Part shown: one piece after another, positions 34,830 to 44,167 of the stretch
Layout: each line of letters starts with the position of its first letter
Numbering within the stretch: position 1 is the stretch's first letter
Assembly (NCBI GenBank): GCA_902774295.1
Contig: CACYHP010000001.1
Coordinates: 62,001 to 126,000, forward strand
Length of the DNA: 64,000 nucleotides
Source of the DNA: an uncultured Bacteroidia bacterium
GTDB lineage: Bacteria > Bacteroidota > Bacteroidia > Bacteroidales > F082
Direction of reading: 5' to 3'
Position numbers and translations under genes: made by a program
The notes under the pieces: model-generated
Told to the model about the DNA's origin: nothing
Databases searched by the model: none
Seen by the model: the letters and a program-made list of their open reading frames with translations, nothing else

Positions 34830-36140
34830 TTATTGATTATAAAATTCCAATACTTTCAATCTATACATATATTCATATTTTGCTTGAAGCATCTCACTTT
34901 CCGACTTGAAGAGGCGGTTTTTGCTCTCGTTGAGCTCTAAAAGCGTGGCTTTTCCGGCGTCGTAGCTCTCGCTTGAGAACTGGTAAGCCAGCTGAGCTGC
35001 ATGATAAGTCTCGTCTGCAGCCTTGTATTTCTGTTCTGCGGCCACTGCATTATAGAATTCCTGCTGTATGGTCTTTCTCAGTTCCTTCTTTGCTTTGCTT
35101 ATCGCAAGTTCTTGATCATCAATGGAGAGTTTCGACATCTCGACTCTATATTTTGTCTGCATCGCATTGAAGATAGGGACGTTTAGTCTTATTCCGAAAC
35201 TGGTTCTGCCGTTGTTGCTAAACTGATCCCAGAAAGGCAATGTTTCGCGTTGTGAGGAGAAGTAGTTATAATAACCTGTCGAGTAGCCGGCGTAGAGGCT
35301 GAGCGACGGGTACCACGCTGATTTTGTGGCTTTTACGTCGTAATAAGTCTTCTCGAGACGCATGTAGGCCGCCTCCATTTTAGGCTGGTGCTCCAATGCA
35401 AAATTATATGTTGACTCTTGTGAAGGCAATGCATGTTTATCGATATAAACCAAAGAGTCAGGCGTCTCCACGTCGAAACCGTCAACTGTCTCCAACTCAA
35501 GGGCTTGCACTATATCTAATATACTGAGCATCAATGCATTATCTGCTTGCACCAATGTCGACTTTGCTGTCGCTACCTGAGCCGCACTTTCATATACATT
35601 TGATTCCGCCACCTTGCCTAATTCATATAGTTGCTGAGTTTTGGCATGTTGCTCCTCGGTGAGTGCGAGTTGTTTCTCTGCAATCGACTTAAGTTCCTTA
35701 TTATAAACGACTTGCATATAATACGACATGATGAGCAGCTTCAGATCATATTTCACTGCTTCAACATCTTTTTTCGAAGCGTCGAGAGATAAGGCGTTTG
35801 CTTTTGTCTGGTTGTAAAGACTCAATCCGTTGAAAAGAGGCATTCCTGCTGATATTCCAAACGATGTCGAAGATGAGTTGTCCGACACGTAAACACCGTA
35901 GGCGGACGGTGACTGTCCGAATCCGAAGCTCTGTGAGGCGTCGGCGGAGACTGTCGGGAGCCATGCCTTCTTTGTCATCTTATATTGATATTCGGCGTTG
36001 TTCTGATGTACAAGGCTTTGCAATATCTCAACGTTATGCTCCATGGCATATTCCACGCACTCGTCGAAGGTCCAGACTTTCTGAGCCCTGGTCGAAAAGG
36101 CGGTTGTTATTATTGCAATAATTAGAAATAATTTTTTCAT
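34830..36140 (-). CDS. TolC family outer-membrane efflux protein
   Basis: The outer-membrane channel of the adjacent ABC efflux system. Signal peptide MKKLFLIIAIITTAFSTRAQ; mature protein of about 415 residues with two TolC-like helical repeats, including KYDLKLLIMSYYMQVVYNKE, LALTEEQHAKTQQLYELGKV and FGIRLNVPIFNA. The open frame continues upstream to 36251, but that extension translates a dispersed palindromic repeat and is rejected; the ATG at 36140 is immediately followed by the signal sequence. It is the last gene of a five-gene minus-strand cluster, 132 nt after the adaptor gene. Confidence 0.92.
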   Translation of the reverse strand: MKKLFLIIAIITTAFSTRAQKVWTFDECVEYAMEHNVEILQSLVHQNNAEYQYKMTKKAWLPTVSADASQSFGFGQSPSAYGVYVSDNSSSTSFGISAGMPLFNGLSLYNQTKANALSLDASKKDVEAVKYDLKLLIMSYYMQVVYNKELKSIAEKQLALTEEQHAKTQQLYELGKVAESNVYESAAQVATAKSTLVQADNALMLSILDIVQALELETVDGFDVETPDSLVYIDKHALPSQESTYNFALEHQPKMEAAYMRLEKTYYDVKATKSAWYPSLSLYAGYSTGYYNYFSSQRETLPFWDQFSNNGRTSFGIRLNVPIFNAMQTKYRVEMSKLSIDDQELAISKAKKELRKTIQQEFYNAVAAEQKYKAADETYHAAQLAYQFSSESYDAGKATLLELNESKNRLFKSESEMLQAKYEYMYRLKVLEFYNQ

Positions 36141-36158
36141 AGTATTTGATTTTTTATC

Positions 36159-36261
36159 GTCATTTCGACCGACCAAAGGGAGTGGAGAATTCTCCTTCAA
36201 ACTAGGTAACTGCTTAATTACACGAAATTTCTCGATTCCGCTTCGCTTCACTCGAAATGAC
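36159..36261. repeat. Dispersed palindromic repeat, R family, copy 2
   Basis: Ends GTCATTTCGACCGAC and TCGAAATGAC, with GGAGAATTCTCC and GAAATTTCTCGATTCC inside. It lies between the adaptor stop (36273) and tolC start (36140), so it is probably transcribed as a hairpin inside the efflux mRNA. Confidence 0.85.
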
Positions 36262-36272
36262 GTTTTTGATTA

Positions 36273-37346
36273 CTAATTATATATTTCATTACCTCTGATT
36301 TTATCGCCAGCGGAAAGTCCTTCGGTGACAACGATGTTCACGCCGTCGGAGAGGCCAGTTTTAACAGGGGTTTTCACATCATCTTTATAAACAAAGGTGC
36401 TATCGTTGCTATATACTATGCAGCTTTCTGGCACTGTCACAGCGTCGACAGCCTGTTCGATGATGATCTCGCCGTTGGCGCTGTAGCCTGCGCGCAGATA
36501 CACATCATCAGGGATAATCAGTCGGGCTTTCATCTGGAAAAACACAGCGCCGTTCTCCGAAGTGCCTTTAGGTGCTATATATTCGAGCACTGCATCGAAG
36601 GTCTTGTCGTTCATAGCGCCTATGGTGATGACCATTGGCATGCCTTCGTTGATGCGACCGACCTCTGTCTCGTCCATCTTGCCGACGAAAATCATGTCGT
36701 GCATGTCGGCGACGGTTGCGATGGTGGTTCCATCATTGAAGGTGTTGGAGTTGATGACACTGTTTCCTACTTTCACCGGCACATCAAGAATCATACCGTC
36801 GATGGTTGATTTTATTGAGGTATTGGTGTATTCGGAAGCATTCTTCGAGATACCTTCCTTCACGATGTTGAGCTGGTCGAGAGCGTTGTTATAGTTTTCT
36901 TTAGCCTGCTCGTATTCGAGTTGCGACTTCTCAAACTCCTCAGTAGCTATCAAACCCTTGTCTTTCAATGCTTTCTGACGGTTAAACGTCTTTTCCACAT
37001 TGTCGAGATTGAGTTTTACAAGTTTCACTTGTGACTCGGCAGCGGTGAGATTTGCCACATCCGGGATGATTTTCACTGTTGCAATCACTTCGTCCTTTTT
37101 CACCATCTGACCTGCTTCTTTATAGATTTTGCTGATGATTCCGGAGACCTGTGGTTTTATTGACACTTCATCGCGCGGGTTGATTTGTCCGGTGATGACA
37201 GTCTTTTTCTGGATAGTACCAATGGAGGCTTCCACTGTGTCATATTCTTTTTCCTGTGGCTGTGATTTCTTGAAGAGATACACGAAAGTCCACACTACTG
37301 CTGCGATTAACGCAATGAAAAACAAGATTTTAAATACTTTTTTCAT
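36273..37346 (-). CDS. Periplasmic adaptor subunit of efflux system (MacA/HlyD type)
   Basis: Membrane-fusion protein bridging the inner-membrane ABC permeases and the TolC-like channel. 357 residues: N-terminal transmembrane anchor (~5-25), lipoyl/barrel-sandwich halves (INPRDEVSIKPQVSGIISKI and TIDGMILDVPVKVGNSV), a long alpha-hairpin (KLVKLNLDNVEKTFNRQKAL...EYEQAKENYNNALDQL) and a beta-barrel with YIAPKG. It starts 113 nt after the second permease gene. Substrates are not predictable. Confidence 0.93.
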   Translation of the reverse strand: MKKVFKILFFIALIAAVVWTFVYLFKKSQPQEKEYDTVEASIGTIQKKTVITGQINPRDEVSIKPQVSGIISKIYKEAGQMVKKDEVIATVKIIPDVANLTAAESQVKLVKLNLDNVEKTFNRQKALKDKGLIATEEFEKSQLEYEQAKENYNNALDQLNIVKEGISKNASEYTNTSIKSTIDGMILDVPVKVGNSVINSNTFNDGTTIATVADMHDMIFVGKMDETEVGRINEGMPMVITIGAMNDKTFDAVLEYIAPKGTSENGAVFFQMKARLIIPDDVYLRAGYSANGEIIIEQAVDAVTVPESCIVYSNDSTFVYKDDVKTPVKTGLSDGVNIVVTEGLSAGDKIRGNEIYN

Positions 37347-37459
37347 ATGTTTAATTTTTAACTTATTATCTTTTTAAAATTTCTCAAAATTTTCTTCGTA
37401 GAATATTTTGTTTGATTTTTGCCCAAAGGGCATATATTTAAACGCGATTGATCGCATCT

Positions 37460-38725
37460 CTATTCCTCTCGGATAGCGTCAATTGCTTTGATTTGAATCG
37501 CTCGTATTGCAGGTAAGACTCCGGCCAGCAGTCCTGACAGCATAACGATTATCGAAGCTGCTATTGCGGCGCCGAATCCGATCTGCGGGTCGAGGAACAT
37601 CACATCATCTGATGGCGTATTCCCAACAAATCCAGACACTACCGCCATTATCGCCACACCTAACACGAGTCCGACGATGCCTGCCAAAATCGTCAGCAGC
37701 AGACTTTCTGCCATCACCTGACGGATTATGATTGACGGTTTCGCGCCAAGAGCACGTCGCACGCCGATTTCACGTGTCCTCTCCTTGATAGTCACAAGCA
37801 TGATGTTGCTCACGCCGACAACACCAGAAAGCAGGGTGCCAATGCCGACAATCCAAATCAATATCTTTATTCCAAGGAACAAATATTCAAACATGGTGAA
37901 CATCTCTTCAAAATCGAAACACACGAAAGCACCTTCATCGGTTGGAGATATGTCGTGACGTTCGCGAAGCAAATTCTTAACCTCCGTCTGCAAATCCTTT
38001 GTATTATAGCCTCTGGCGGTGGTAAACATGAAGAAATCGAATTTATCGCCAGTATTATAAGCTATTTGCATTGTCGTAAGAGGCAGTATGATGGTTTCGT
38101 TAATCGAACCTGAAATGCTCACTTTATTGTTATATGCCTCTATCACACCGACAACATGATAATAAATACCGTTCGCTTTTATCATCAAGCCTAAAGGATT
38201 CTTGTCGGTGCCAATGATATCTTCGTATGCTTTCTTTCCCAAAACGCACACTTTTCTTGCCTCGACAATATCCGTCTCATTAATGAAACGTCCATATAAC
38301 ACCTTGCATCGGTCTATTTCATTATAATTTGGAATAACGCCTTTCAAGCTGAAATTACCGCCTTTTGTGCCATAGAAAACGTTGTTTTCGCCATTATATG
38401 TCCATTGACTAAATATAGGTGACACTTTGTCAACTCCCTTGATTTTCTTCTCAATCGCCTCAATATCAGACATATTCACATCCCAGTTGCGGCCTTTCTG
38501 ATAGCCTTTGTAGGCTTCTGTTGTAGGAGTTGTGATCAGGAAGGTGGAGTTGGTGGCAAAACCCTCGATTTGACTGCGGAGACCGTTATCGAAACCGTTG
38601 CCGCACGCCAGCAAAATCACCAGGATGAAGATGCCCCAGAACACACCGAATGCTGTCAACAAACTGCGTGTTTTGTTGCGGGCAATTGTCTGCCAAATCT
38701 CGTTTATATTATCTATGTCGAACAT
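37460..38725 (-). CDS. MacB-type ABC transporter permease (first of two in transcription order is upstream)
   Basis: 421 residues with one N-terminal transmembrane helix, a large periplasmic MacB_PCD-like domain (residues ~45-250) and a C-terminal FtsX domain with three helices (WIVGIGTLLSGVVGVSNIMLV, REIGVRRALGAKP, LSGLLAGVLPAIRAIQIKAIDAIR). There is no ATPase domain; the ATPase is a separate gene two positions upstream. The start overlaps the preceding stop by one base (TAATG), indicating coupling. Confidence 0.93.
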   Translation of the reverse strand: MFDIDNINEIWQTIARNKTRSLLTAFGVFWGIFILVILLACGNGFDNGLRSQIEGFATNSTFLITTPTTEAYKGYQKGRNWDVNMSDIEAIEKKIKGVDKVSPIFSQWTYNGENNVFYGTKGGNFSLKGVIPNYNEIDRCKVLYGRFINETDIVEARKVCVLGKKAYEDIIGTDKNPLGLMIKANGIYYHVVGVIEAYNNKVSISGSINETIILPLTTMQIAYNTGDKFDFFMFTTARGYNTKDLQTEVKNLLRERHDISPTDEGAFVCFDFEEMFTMFEYLFLGIKILIWIVGIGTLLSGVVGVSNIMLVTIKERTREIGVRRALGAKPSIIIRQVMAESLLLTILAGIVGLVLGVAIMAVVSGFVGNTPSDDVMFLDPQIGFGAAIAASIIVMLSGLLAGVLPAIRAIQIKAIDAIREE

Positions 38726-39984
38726 TATCTATAATTCATTGCTTCTATTGGTTTAACCTTCACTGAATTCCAAGCCGGTGCAAATCCTGCTGCTACACCG
38801 CTGACTATCAGCACTAAAGTTGCCATCAAAACTATGTTTATATCCACTGTCGGGTTGACAAACACCGACATTTCCATCTCTGCATTGGTGCCAGCTCCGC
38901 TCGATTCCATAATCATATTCACTATCTCCATCACTCCTACTCCACTAATCATTCCGATATATCCAAAAATAGTAGTAATTACTAATGATTCCATCACTAT
39001 CGAGAGAAGTATTGAACGAGGTTTTGCGCCCAATGCCTTGCGGATTCCTATCTCGTTGGTGCGTTCTTTGACGGTGATTCTCATGATATTGCTCACGCCA
39101 ACCACTCCGGAAATCAACATCGCAATGCCGATGACCCAGATGAAGATGTTGATTGTATTGAATATCCTCAGGGTTTCCAATGAGTTAATCATCTCACTGT
39201 CAATCCACACACCACGATTGTCATCAGGTGAGAAGTCGTGGATGGCGGCGATTTTTCGCTTCAATTCGGTCTTAAAAGTTTCGTTGTCTTCCTTTGTATT
39301 CAGGCCTTTAGTGGTAAAAGTAAGTTGATAATATTCATTCACATTGTAAATTGCCTGCAGAGTTGAGTATGGAGCGTAGCACTGGCCCATCTCGCCAAAA
39401 GCCATTCCTTTTGAAACGCCCACCACCTTAAAGCCTAAATTATTGATATACACTATCTTACCAATCATTGAAGGCTCTCCTGTGGTACGCAAAAGCTCTT
39501 CGTTGGTGGTTTTGTCGATAACTACGACTTTCAGTTTGTTTTTCATGTCGTTTTCATTGATGAAACGACCTTCTACGATCTTTATTCCTTGGATGTTTTT
39601 ATAAATCGGTTTCACGCCTTCCAAGCTGACGCTTCTTGATTTCTCGCCGAAGATGAGGGTGCCGCCTTTCGACAGTACTGGCGACACCTCTTCGACTTCG
39701 TATAACGATTCAAGGAACTGTATATCTTTGTTATTCAATACGATAAAGCGTCCGGCTTTATGTCCTTTATAAGGAAGCTCGGTTGAGCTCGACCAGATAG
39801 TATAGGTGTTTTTGATTCGGTCGGCAAAGTTGCCTGTGACGCCGTTTTTCAGTCCGTTGCCGGCTGAAAGCAGGACAATAAGCATGAAGATACCCCACGA
39901 GATTGCGAATCCTGTGAGTATGGTTCTCAGTTTGTTACGTCTGAGAGCCATGAATATCTCCGACCAAAAATCTTTGTTAAACAT
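38725..39984 (-). CDS. MacB-type ABC transporter permease
   Basis: 419 residues with the same layout as its downstream neighbour: N-terminal helix, periplasmic domain, FtsX domain (VIGIAMLISGVVGVSNIMRI, TNEIGIRKALGAKP, SGVAAGFAPAWNSVKVKPIEAMNYR). The two proteins are related but clearly diverged and probably form a heterodimer around a shared ATPase. It overlaps the ATPase gene stop by one base (TAATG). Confidence 0.93.
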   Translation of the reverse strand: MFNKDFWSEIFMALRRNKLRTILTGFAISWGIFMLIVLLSAGNGLKNGVTGNFADRIKNTYTIWSSSTELPYKGHKAGRFIVLNNKDIQFLESLYEVEEVSPVLSKGGTLIFGEKSRSVSLEGVKPIYKNIQGIKIVEGRFINENDMKNKLKVVVIDKTTNEELLRTTGEPSMIGKIVYINNLGFKVVGVSKGMAFGEMGQCYAPYSTLQAIYNVNEYYQLTFTTKGLNTKEDNETFKTELKRKIAAIHDFSPDDNRGVWIDSEMINSLETLRIFNTINIFIWVIGIAMLISGVVGVSNIMRITVKERTNEIGIRKALGAKPRSILLSIVMESLVITTIFGYIGMISGVGVMEIVNMIMESSGAGTNAEMEMSVFVNPTVDINIVLMATLVLIVSGVAAGFAPAWNSVKVKPIEAMNYR

Positions 39985-40691
39985 TACTTTATCTCTTTTG
40001 TGAAATCCATTTTATCCGGGTCGTTTTCTTCGATCGACTCTATGATGCCGTCTTTCAGGTGCACGATTTTCCTTGTGAGGTTGGCGATTCCGCGTTCGTG
40101 AGTAACTATCACCATGGTGATTCCTGTGGCGTTCACCTCGCGCAATATTTGCATCACTTCTGCGGATGTCTTACTATCCAAGGCGCCAGTAGGCTCATCA
40201 GCGAGGATGATTTTCGGTGAGGTGACAAGGGCGCGGGCTATTGACACACGTTGTTTCTGTCCTCCAGACAGTTCATTTGGGTAATGCTCCGCCCAGTCTT
40301 TCAAGCCGAAACGCTCAAGGTATTCCATCGCCATTGTGTTGCGCTTTTTACGATTCACACCCTGATAAAACAGAGGCAGTGCCACATTTTCAAGCGCCGT
40401 CTTGAACGGAATCAAGTTAAACGACTGGAAAATGAAGCCGATAAGTTTGTTACGGAACTCGGCAGCCTGATTCTCCGAAAGGTTCTTCACCAGTTTCCCT
40501 GCAAGATAATAGTCACCCTCGTCATAGTTGTCGAGGATTCCTAATATATTTAATAAGGTGGACTTGCCTGAACCCGAAGCTCCCATGATCGACACCAGCT
40601 CGCCTTCCGTCACATCGAGGTTGATGCCCTTCAGCACATGCAACGGCTGCGCTCCGAAATAAGTCTTGTTTATATTTTCAAGTTTTATCAT
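39984..40691 (-). CDS. ABC transporter ATP-binding protein (MacB/LolD type)
   Basis: 235-residue cytoplasmic ATPase of the efflux complex: Walker A GASGSGKST (37-45), Q-loop FQSFNLIPF, signature LSGGQKQR, Walker B IILADEPTGALDS and the switch His in VTHERG. It is the first gene of the five-gene ATPase-permease-permease-adaptor-TolC unit. The similarity pattern matches lipoprotein or macrolide exporters; the substrate is unknown. Confidence 0.95.
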   Translation of the reverse strand: MIKLENINKTYFGAQPLHVLKGINLDVTEGELVSIMGASGSGKSTLLNILGILDNYDEGDYYLAGKLVKNLSENQAAEFRNKLIGFIFQSFNLIPFKTALENVALPLFYQGVNRKKRNTMAMEYLERFGLKDWAEHYPNELSGGQKQRVSIARALVTSPKIILADEPTGALDSKTSAEVMQILREVNATGITMVIVTHERGIANLTRKIVHLKDGIIESIEENDPDKMDFTKEIK

Positions 40692-40716
40692 AGTGTACTA
40701 CGTATCTAAGACACTG

Positions 40717-40746
40717 CAAAAATAGTAAAAATTTTTTACATGCAAG
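40717..40746 (-). promoter_or_regulatory. Putative promoter of the efflux operon
   Basis: TATTTTTG on the minus strand at 40724-40717, 25 nt before the ATG, with CTTG at 40746-40743 (18 nt spacing) as a possible -33 box. Confidence 0.45.
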
Positions 40747-40823
40747 AAAAAAATGAAAAATTTCTCTTGAAATGACAATTATATAACGTATAACGTCTTG
40801 TTTTGCTGCACAAACAGCAAATT

Positions 40824-41822
40824 TTATCTCAATGTTGAGCTTATGAGATCCTCCATTTTCTCAAATGGCAAGTTTTTCTCGAGAATCACGCCATTTGCAT
40901 CGATGATAATAGTCTGTGGGATGAACGCGATTGTATACAAACCGGCGACTTCGTTGCCCCATCCTTTGAGGTCTGAAACGTGGTTTTTCCATGTAAGTTT
41001 ATCGTCGGCGATAGCTTTTTTCCACTTTTCTGCATCTGTGTCGAGTGACACACTGACGATATCTAAGCCTTTGTCTTTTAATCTGTTATACAGTGCTACA
41101 AGCTCCGGATTGGCTTTACGGCAATCAGGGCACCATGATGCCCAGAAGTCGAGGATTATGACTTTCGACTTGCCAACAACATCTGACATTGTGAAAGCGT
41201 TGCCATTCACATCAGTTTGTGTAAAATTGATGTAAGTCTTGCCAGGGCTGGTCTTTTTGACATTTTCAATATATTTGGCAAGTTCAATTTTATAGCCGCT
41301 TTGCATGTTTTCAGGCATCAAATTGTATAATTTTTCAAGTTCTCCCAATTCGAAAGCCCATTTGAAACGATACAAAGCATAGGCTCCCAACGGATTATCA
41401 ATGTTTTGCTTCACAAAATCAAGAACACAATAGTAGATTTCCTGCTCGTCTTCAATACTATTAGCTTCTTTCATGAAAATGTTGAGTTTTTCCTGACTTT
41501 CTGAAGCCAAAACATCGATTCCGTTATAATTCTGATAGTCGCCTTTTATCGTAACATCCTGATTATCAGCGAAGAACGTCAAAGGACGTCTCCAACCATT
41601 AACCATGAGACAAAAAGCGTCTGTATTTTCACTTTTCTTAACTTTAAATACTGCCTGGTTATCTTTTGCGACAACCGAGTCCATATTATTCATTTTTTCG
41701 CCGTCATATCTCTGAAGATAAACGGTTTTTCCGTTAGAATTTTCAAGATTCACATTGATTTTGAATGAGTTACATGATGTAACAACCATCATGACCATAA
41801 TTGCAATAAACAGTTTTTTCAT
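40824..41822 (-). CDS. TlpA-like thiol-disulfide lipoprotein with DUF4369 domain
   Basis: Probably a periplasmic thiol reductase. Lipoprotein signal with lipobox VVTSC (Cys about residue 17), DUF4369 N-terminal domain (VYLQRYDGEKMNNMDSVVA), then a thioredoxin fold with the redox motif WASWCPDCRK (about residue 230) and the cis-proline segment AFIPQTIIID. About 332 residues. ATG at 41822 or the adjacent one at 41825 could be used. It lies 2-5 nt downstream of mreD, where the cell-elongation genes mrdA and rodA are commonly found in relatives. Confidence 0.9.
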   Translation of the reverse strand: MKKLFIAIMVMMVVTSCNSFKINVNLENSNGKTVYLQRYDGEKMNNMDSVVAKDNQAVFKVKKSENTDAFCLMVNGWRRPLTFFADNQDVTIKGDYQNYNGIDVLASESQEKLNIFMKEANSIEDEQEIYYCVLDFVKQNIDNPLGAYALYRFKWAFELGELEKLYNLMPENMQSGYKIELAKYIENVKKTSPGKTYINFTQTDVNGNAFTMSDVVGKSKVIILDFWASWCPDCRKANPELVALYNRLKDKGLDIVSVSLDTDAEKWKKAIADDKLTWKNHVSDLKGWGNEVAGLYTIAFIPQTIIIDANGVILEKNLPFEKMEDLISSTLR

Positions 41823-41827
41823 CATAT

Positions 41828-42340
41828 TTATTTTTTTATCGGTTTAAAAAGATAGATTATTAATAGTAATATTAGCAACGAGACGATTGAGCTGAGCAAC
41901 GTCTCTAATAAAATAAGTCCTAACAGCTTGATACTGAATGCTTCCAGCCAGAAATAAACCAGGTTATGGAACAGAAGCAGCAGTATTGCGTAGACGACAA
42001 ACCATTGCAGTCCCATTTCGGTAACGGTAGGAAAGTTTTTACCTTCCAAATCGCTTTGTCGTGTTGTTAATCCGATGATATAAGGTCTGAGGAATGCCAA
42101 AAACACTGTTGCTGCCGCATTGAGGCCCGGTGTTCCGCTGAAAATATCGACTGCCATTCCGATGAGGAAACCGTCGATAAGCAGGCGTGCTTTGGAGAAT
42201 TCAAAAGGCAGAAGCAGCACGAAGAGTACGTAAACAGTCGGGTGTATAAAGTTTCCGAAACCGATGTTATCGAAAACCAACACCTGCATGATAACCAGGG
42301 CAATAAACCGTATTATATTGCGTATCAACGTGTTATACAT
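41828..42340 (-). CDS. mreD: Rod shape-determining protein MreD
   Basis: Small 170-residue inner-membrane protein with five or six hydrophobic helices, a component of the MreBCD elongation complex. Sequence conservation is low, but position after mreC, size, and motifs such as HPTVYVLFVLLLPFE and FLIGMAVDIFSGTPGLNAAA match MreD. The start overlaps the mreC 3' end by 16 nt. Confidence 0.92.
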   Translation of the reverse strand: MYNTLIRNIIRFIALVIMQVLVFDNIGFGNFIHPTVYVLFVLLLPFEFSKARLLIDGFLIGMAVDIFSGTPGLNAAATVFLAFLRPYIIGLTTRQSDLEGKNFPTVTEMGLQWFVVYAILLLLFHNLVYFWLEAFSIKLLGLILLETLLSSIVSLLILLLIIYLFKPIKK

Positions 42341-43125
42341 AACGAATCAATTTCTGCCCTATAATTGTTTTTCACGACATAGACATGGCGCAAGGTGCTG
42401 AAATTAGTGGAAAACTTCAGCTTTGCAGTGCCAAACATATCGTTAGAATTACTCATATTTTCCTCAATAGTGCCAACCATCACATCAGCGGGGAAAGAGT
42501 TGGAGAATCCGCTGGTCACCAAAGTGTCGCCTATATTAATAATAAGGTGTGACGGGATATCTTTCACAATACCGAAACGATAGTTTCCGTTATCCCAAAT
42601 CACATTCGCAACATATTGATTATCAGCGAATCTGCAGCTTATCACCGAATATGAGTTCAGCAGGCTCATGACGGAGGCGTAGTGGTTGCTCACATTGAGA
42701 ACCTTGCCTACAACGCCGTCATTACAAATCACACCCATTTCAGGTTCGATGCCATCCTCTTTTCCTTTATCGATGAGGATAAAGTTATTTGCCTCATAAA
42801 TGCTGTTGTTGATGACATGAGCCGGGATATAAGTAAAAATATCGTCGTAATAGGCGGTGTCGGCTTCTGCGTCATCGCATGCTAACCTACTCAGTAACAA
42901 TGCGTTTTGTTGTACGAGAGCTTCATTTTCACTTTTAAGATTCAGATAATCATACCAGTTGGAGGTTGTTTTGCTTATTCCTCCGGCGATATTATTCGAC
43001 AGGTTTACCATCTTTCTATTCTGATAAGGAAGGCTTTGCACTATCATGATAATGCACAGCACTTCAAGCAGAATAAAAAGTATTACTGCATGATATTTCT
43101 TTATGAAAATGAATAAGTTATACAT
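42325..43125 (-). CDS. mreC: Rod shape-determining protein MreC
   Basis: Bitopic 266-residue scaffold of the elongasome. N-terminal transmembrane helix (~12-32), a short coiled coil (NLKSENEALVQQNALLLSRL), then the periplasmic beta-domain (IDKGKEDGIEPEMGVICNDGVVGKV and SVISCRF). It starts 7 nt after mreB and overlaps mreD. Confidence 0.95.
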   Translation of the reverse strand: MYNLFIFIKKYHAVILFILLEVLCIIMIVQSLPYQNRKMVNLSNNIAGGISKTTSNWYDYLNLKSENEALVQQNALLLSRLACDDAEADTAYYDDIFTYIPAHVINNSIYEANNFILIDKGKEDGIEPEMGVICNDGVVGKVLNVSNHYASVMSLLNSYSVISCRFADNQYVANVIWDNGNYRFGIVKDIPSHLIINIGDTLVTSGFSNSFPADVMVGTIEENMSNSNDMFGTAKLKFSTNFSTLRHVYVVKNNYRAEIDSLCITR

Positions 43126-43132
43126 TTCCCGA

Positions 43133-44155
43133 TTACTTTATCAGGAATGGGAAGCCGTCGAAGTTCTTGAGTGCGATGCCGGTACCGCGAGCCACTGCGC
43201 GCAATGGGTCGTCGGCCACATGGATTGGCAGCTGAGTTCTGTCGTGCAAACGTTTGTCGAGACCTCTCAACAAAGCGCCGCCGCCAGTGAGGTAGATACC
43301 TGTACGATAGATATCAGCAGAAAGCTCAGGAGGTGTTGTCTCAAGAGTGTTGAGCACCGCTGTCTCGATTTTCGACACGCTCTTGTCGAGGCAATGTGCG
43401 ATTTCCTTATAGTTCACGCTGATTTCTTTCGGGATACCTGTAAGCATGTCGCGGCCGTGAACAGCGTAATCCTCTGGTGGGTTGTCGAGGTCCTGGATAG
43501 CTGAGCCGACTTCGATTTTGATAAGTTCTGCAGTGCGTTCACCAACGTTAAGGTTATGTTCTTTACGCATATATTCCACGATTTCGTCGGTGAAGTCGTC
43601 GCCTGCGATACGGATTGACTTGTTTGTGACGATACCGCCGAGAGCGATGACGGCGATTTCCGAGGTACCGCCTCCAATATCGACGATCATGTTACCCATT
43701 GGTTCAAGCACGTCGATGCCGATACCGATAGCGGCTGCCATAGGCTCGTGAATCAGTCTGACCTCTTTGGCTCCAGCCTGTTCAGCACTGTCTTTAACGG
43801 CTCTTTCCTCCACTTCGGTGATACCTGAAGGGATGCAGATGACCATTTTCAGCGCTGGTGGGAACAACGAATTATGGAAATTTATCATCTTTATCATTTC
43901 CCTCAGCATGAACTCTGCTGCCTGGAAGTCGGCGATGACACCATCACGCAAAGGTCTGATAGTTTTGATATTGTCGTGAGTTTTTCCATGCATCATCATA
44001 GCGCGTTTACCCACTGCCATGATTTGTTGGGTGTCACGTTTTATTGCGACAATTGAAGGCTCGTCAACCACCACTTTGTCGTTATACATGATGATGGTGT
44101 TAGCAGTACCGAGGTCGATTGCCAGTTCCTTATCAAATAATGAAAACAATCCCAT
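43133..44155 (-). CDS. mreB: Rod shape-determining protein MreB
   Basis: Actin-like ATPase that organises lateral wall synthesis. 340 residues with the phosphate 1 motif DLGTANTIIM, GIGIDVLEP-type central region, phosphate 2 motif VDIGGGTSEIAV and adenosine motif YLTGGGALLRGLD. It starts the mreBCD set directly after purH with 12 nt between. Confidence 0.97.
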   Translation of the reverse strand: MGLFSLFDKELAIDLGTANTIIMYNDKVVVDEPSIVAIKRDTQQIMAVGKRAMMMHGKTHDNIKTIRPLRDGVIADFQAAEFMLREMIKMINFHNSLFPPALKMVICIPSGITEVEERAVKDSAEQAGAKEVRLIHEPMAAAIGIGIDVLEPMGNMIVDIGGGTSEIAVIALGGIVTNKSIRIAGDDFTDEIVEYMRKEHNLNVGERTAELIKIEVGSAIQDLDNPPEDYAVHGRDMLTGIPKEISVNYKEIAHCLDKSVSKIETAVLNTLETTPPELSADIYRTGIYLTGGGALLRGLDKRLHDRTQLPIHVADDPLRAVARGTGIALKNFDGFPFLIK

Positions 44156-44167
44156 AGTATTCGTTTT

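Noticed and set aside
36141..36251. 37-residue N-terminal extension of the TolC-like protein
   Set aside because: It translates an R-family palindromic repeat and would bury the signal peptide; the ATG at 36140 starts a standard signal sequence.
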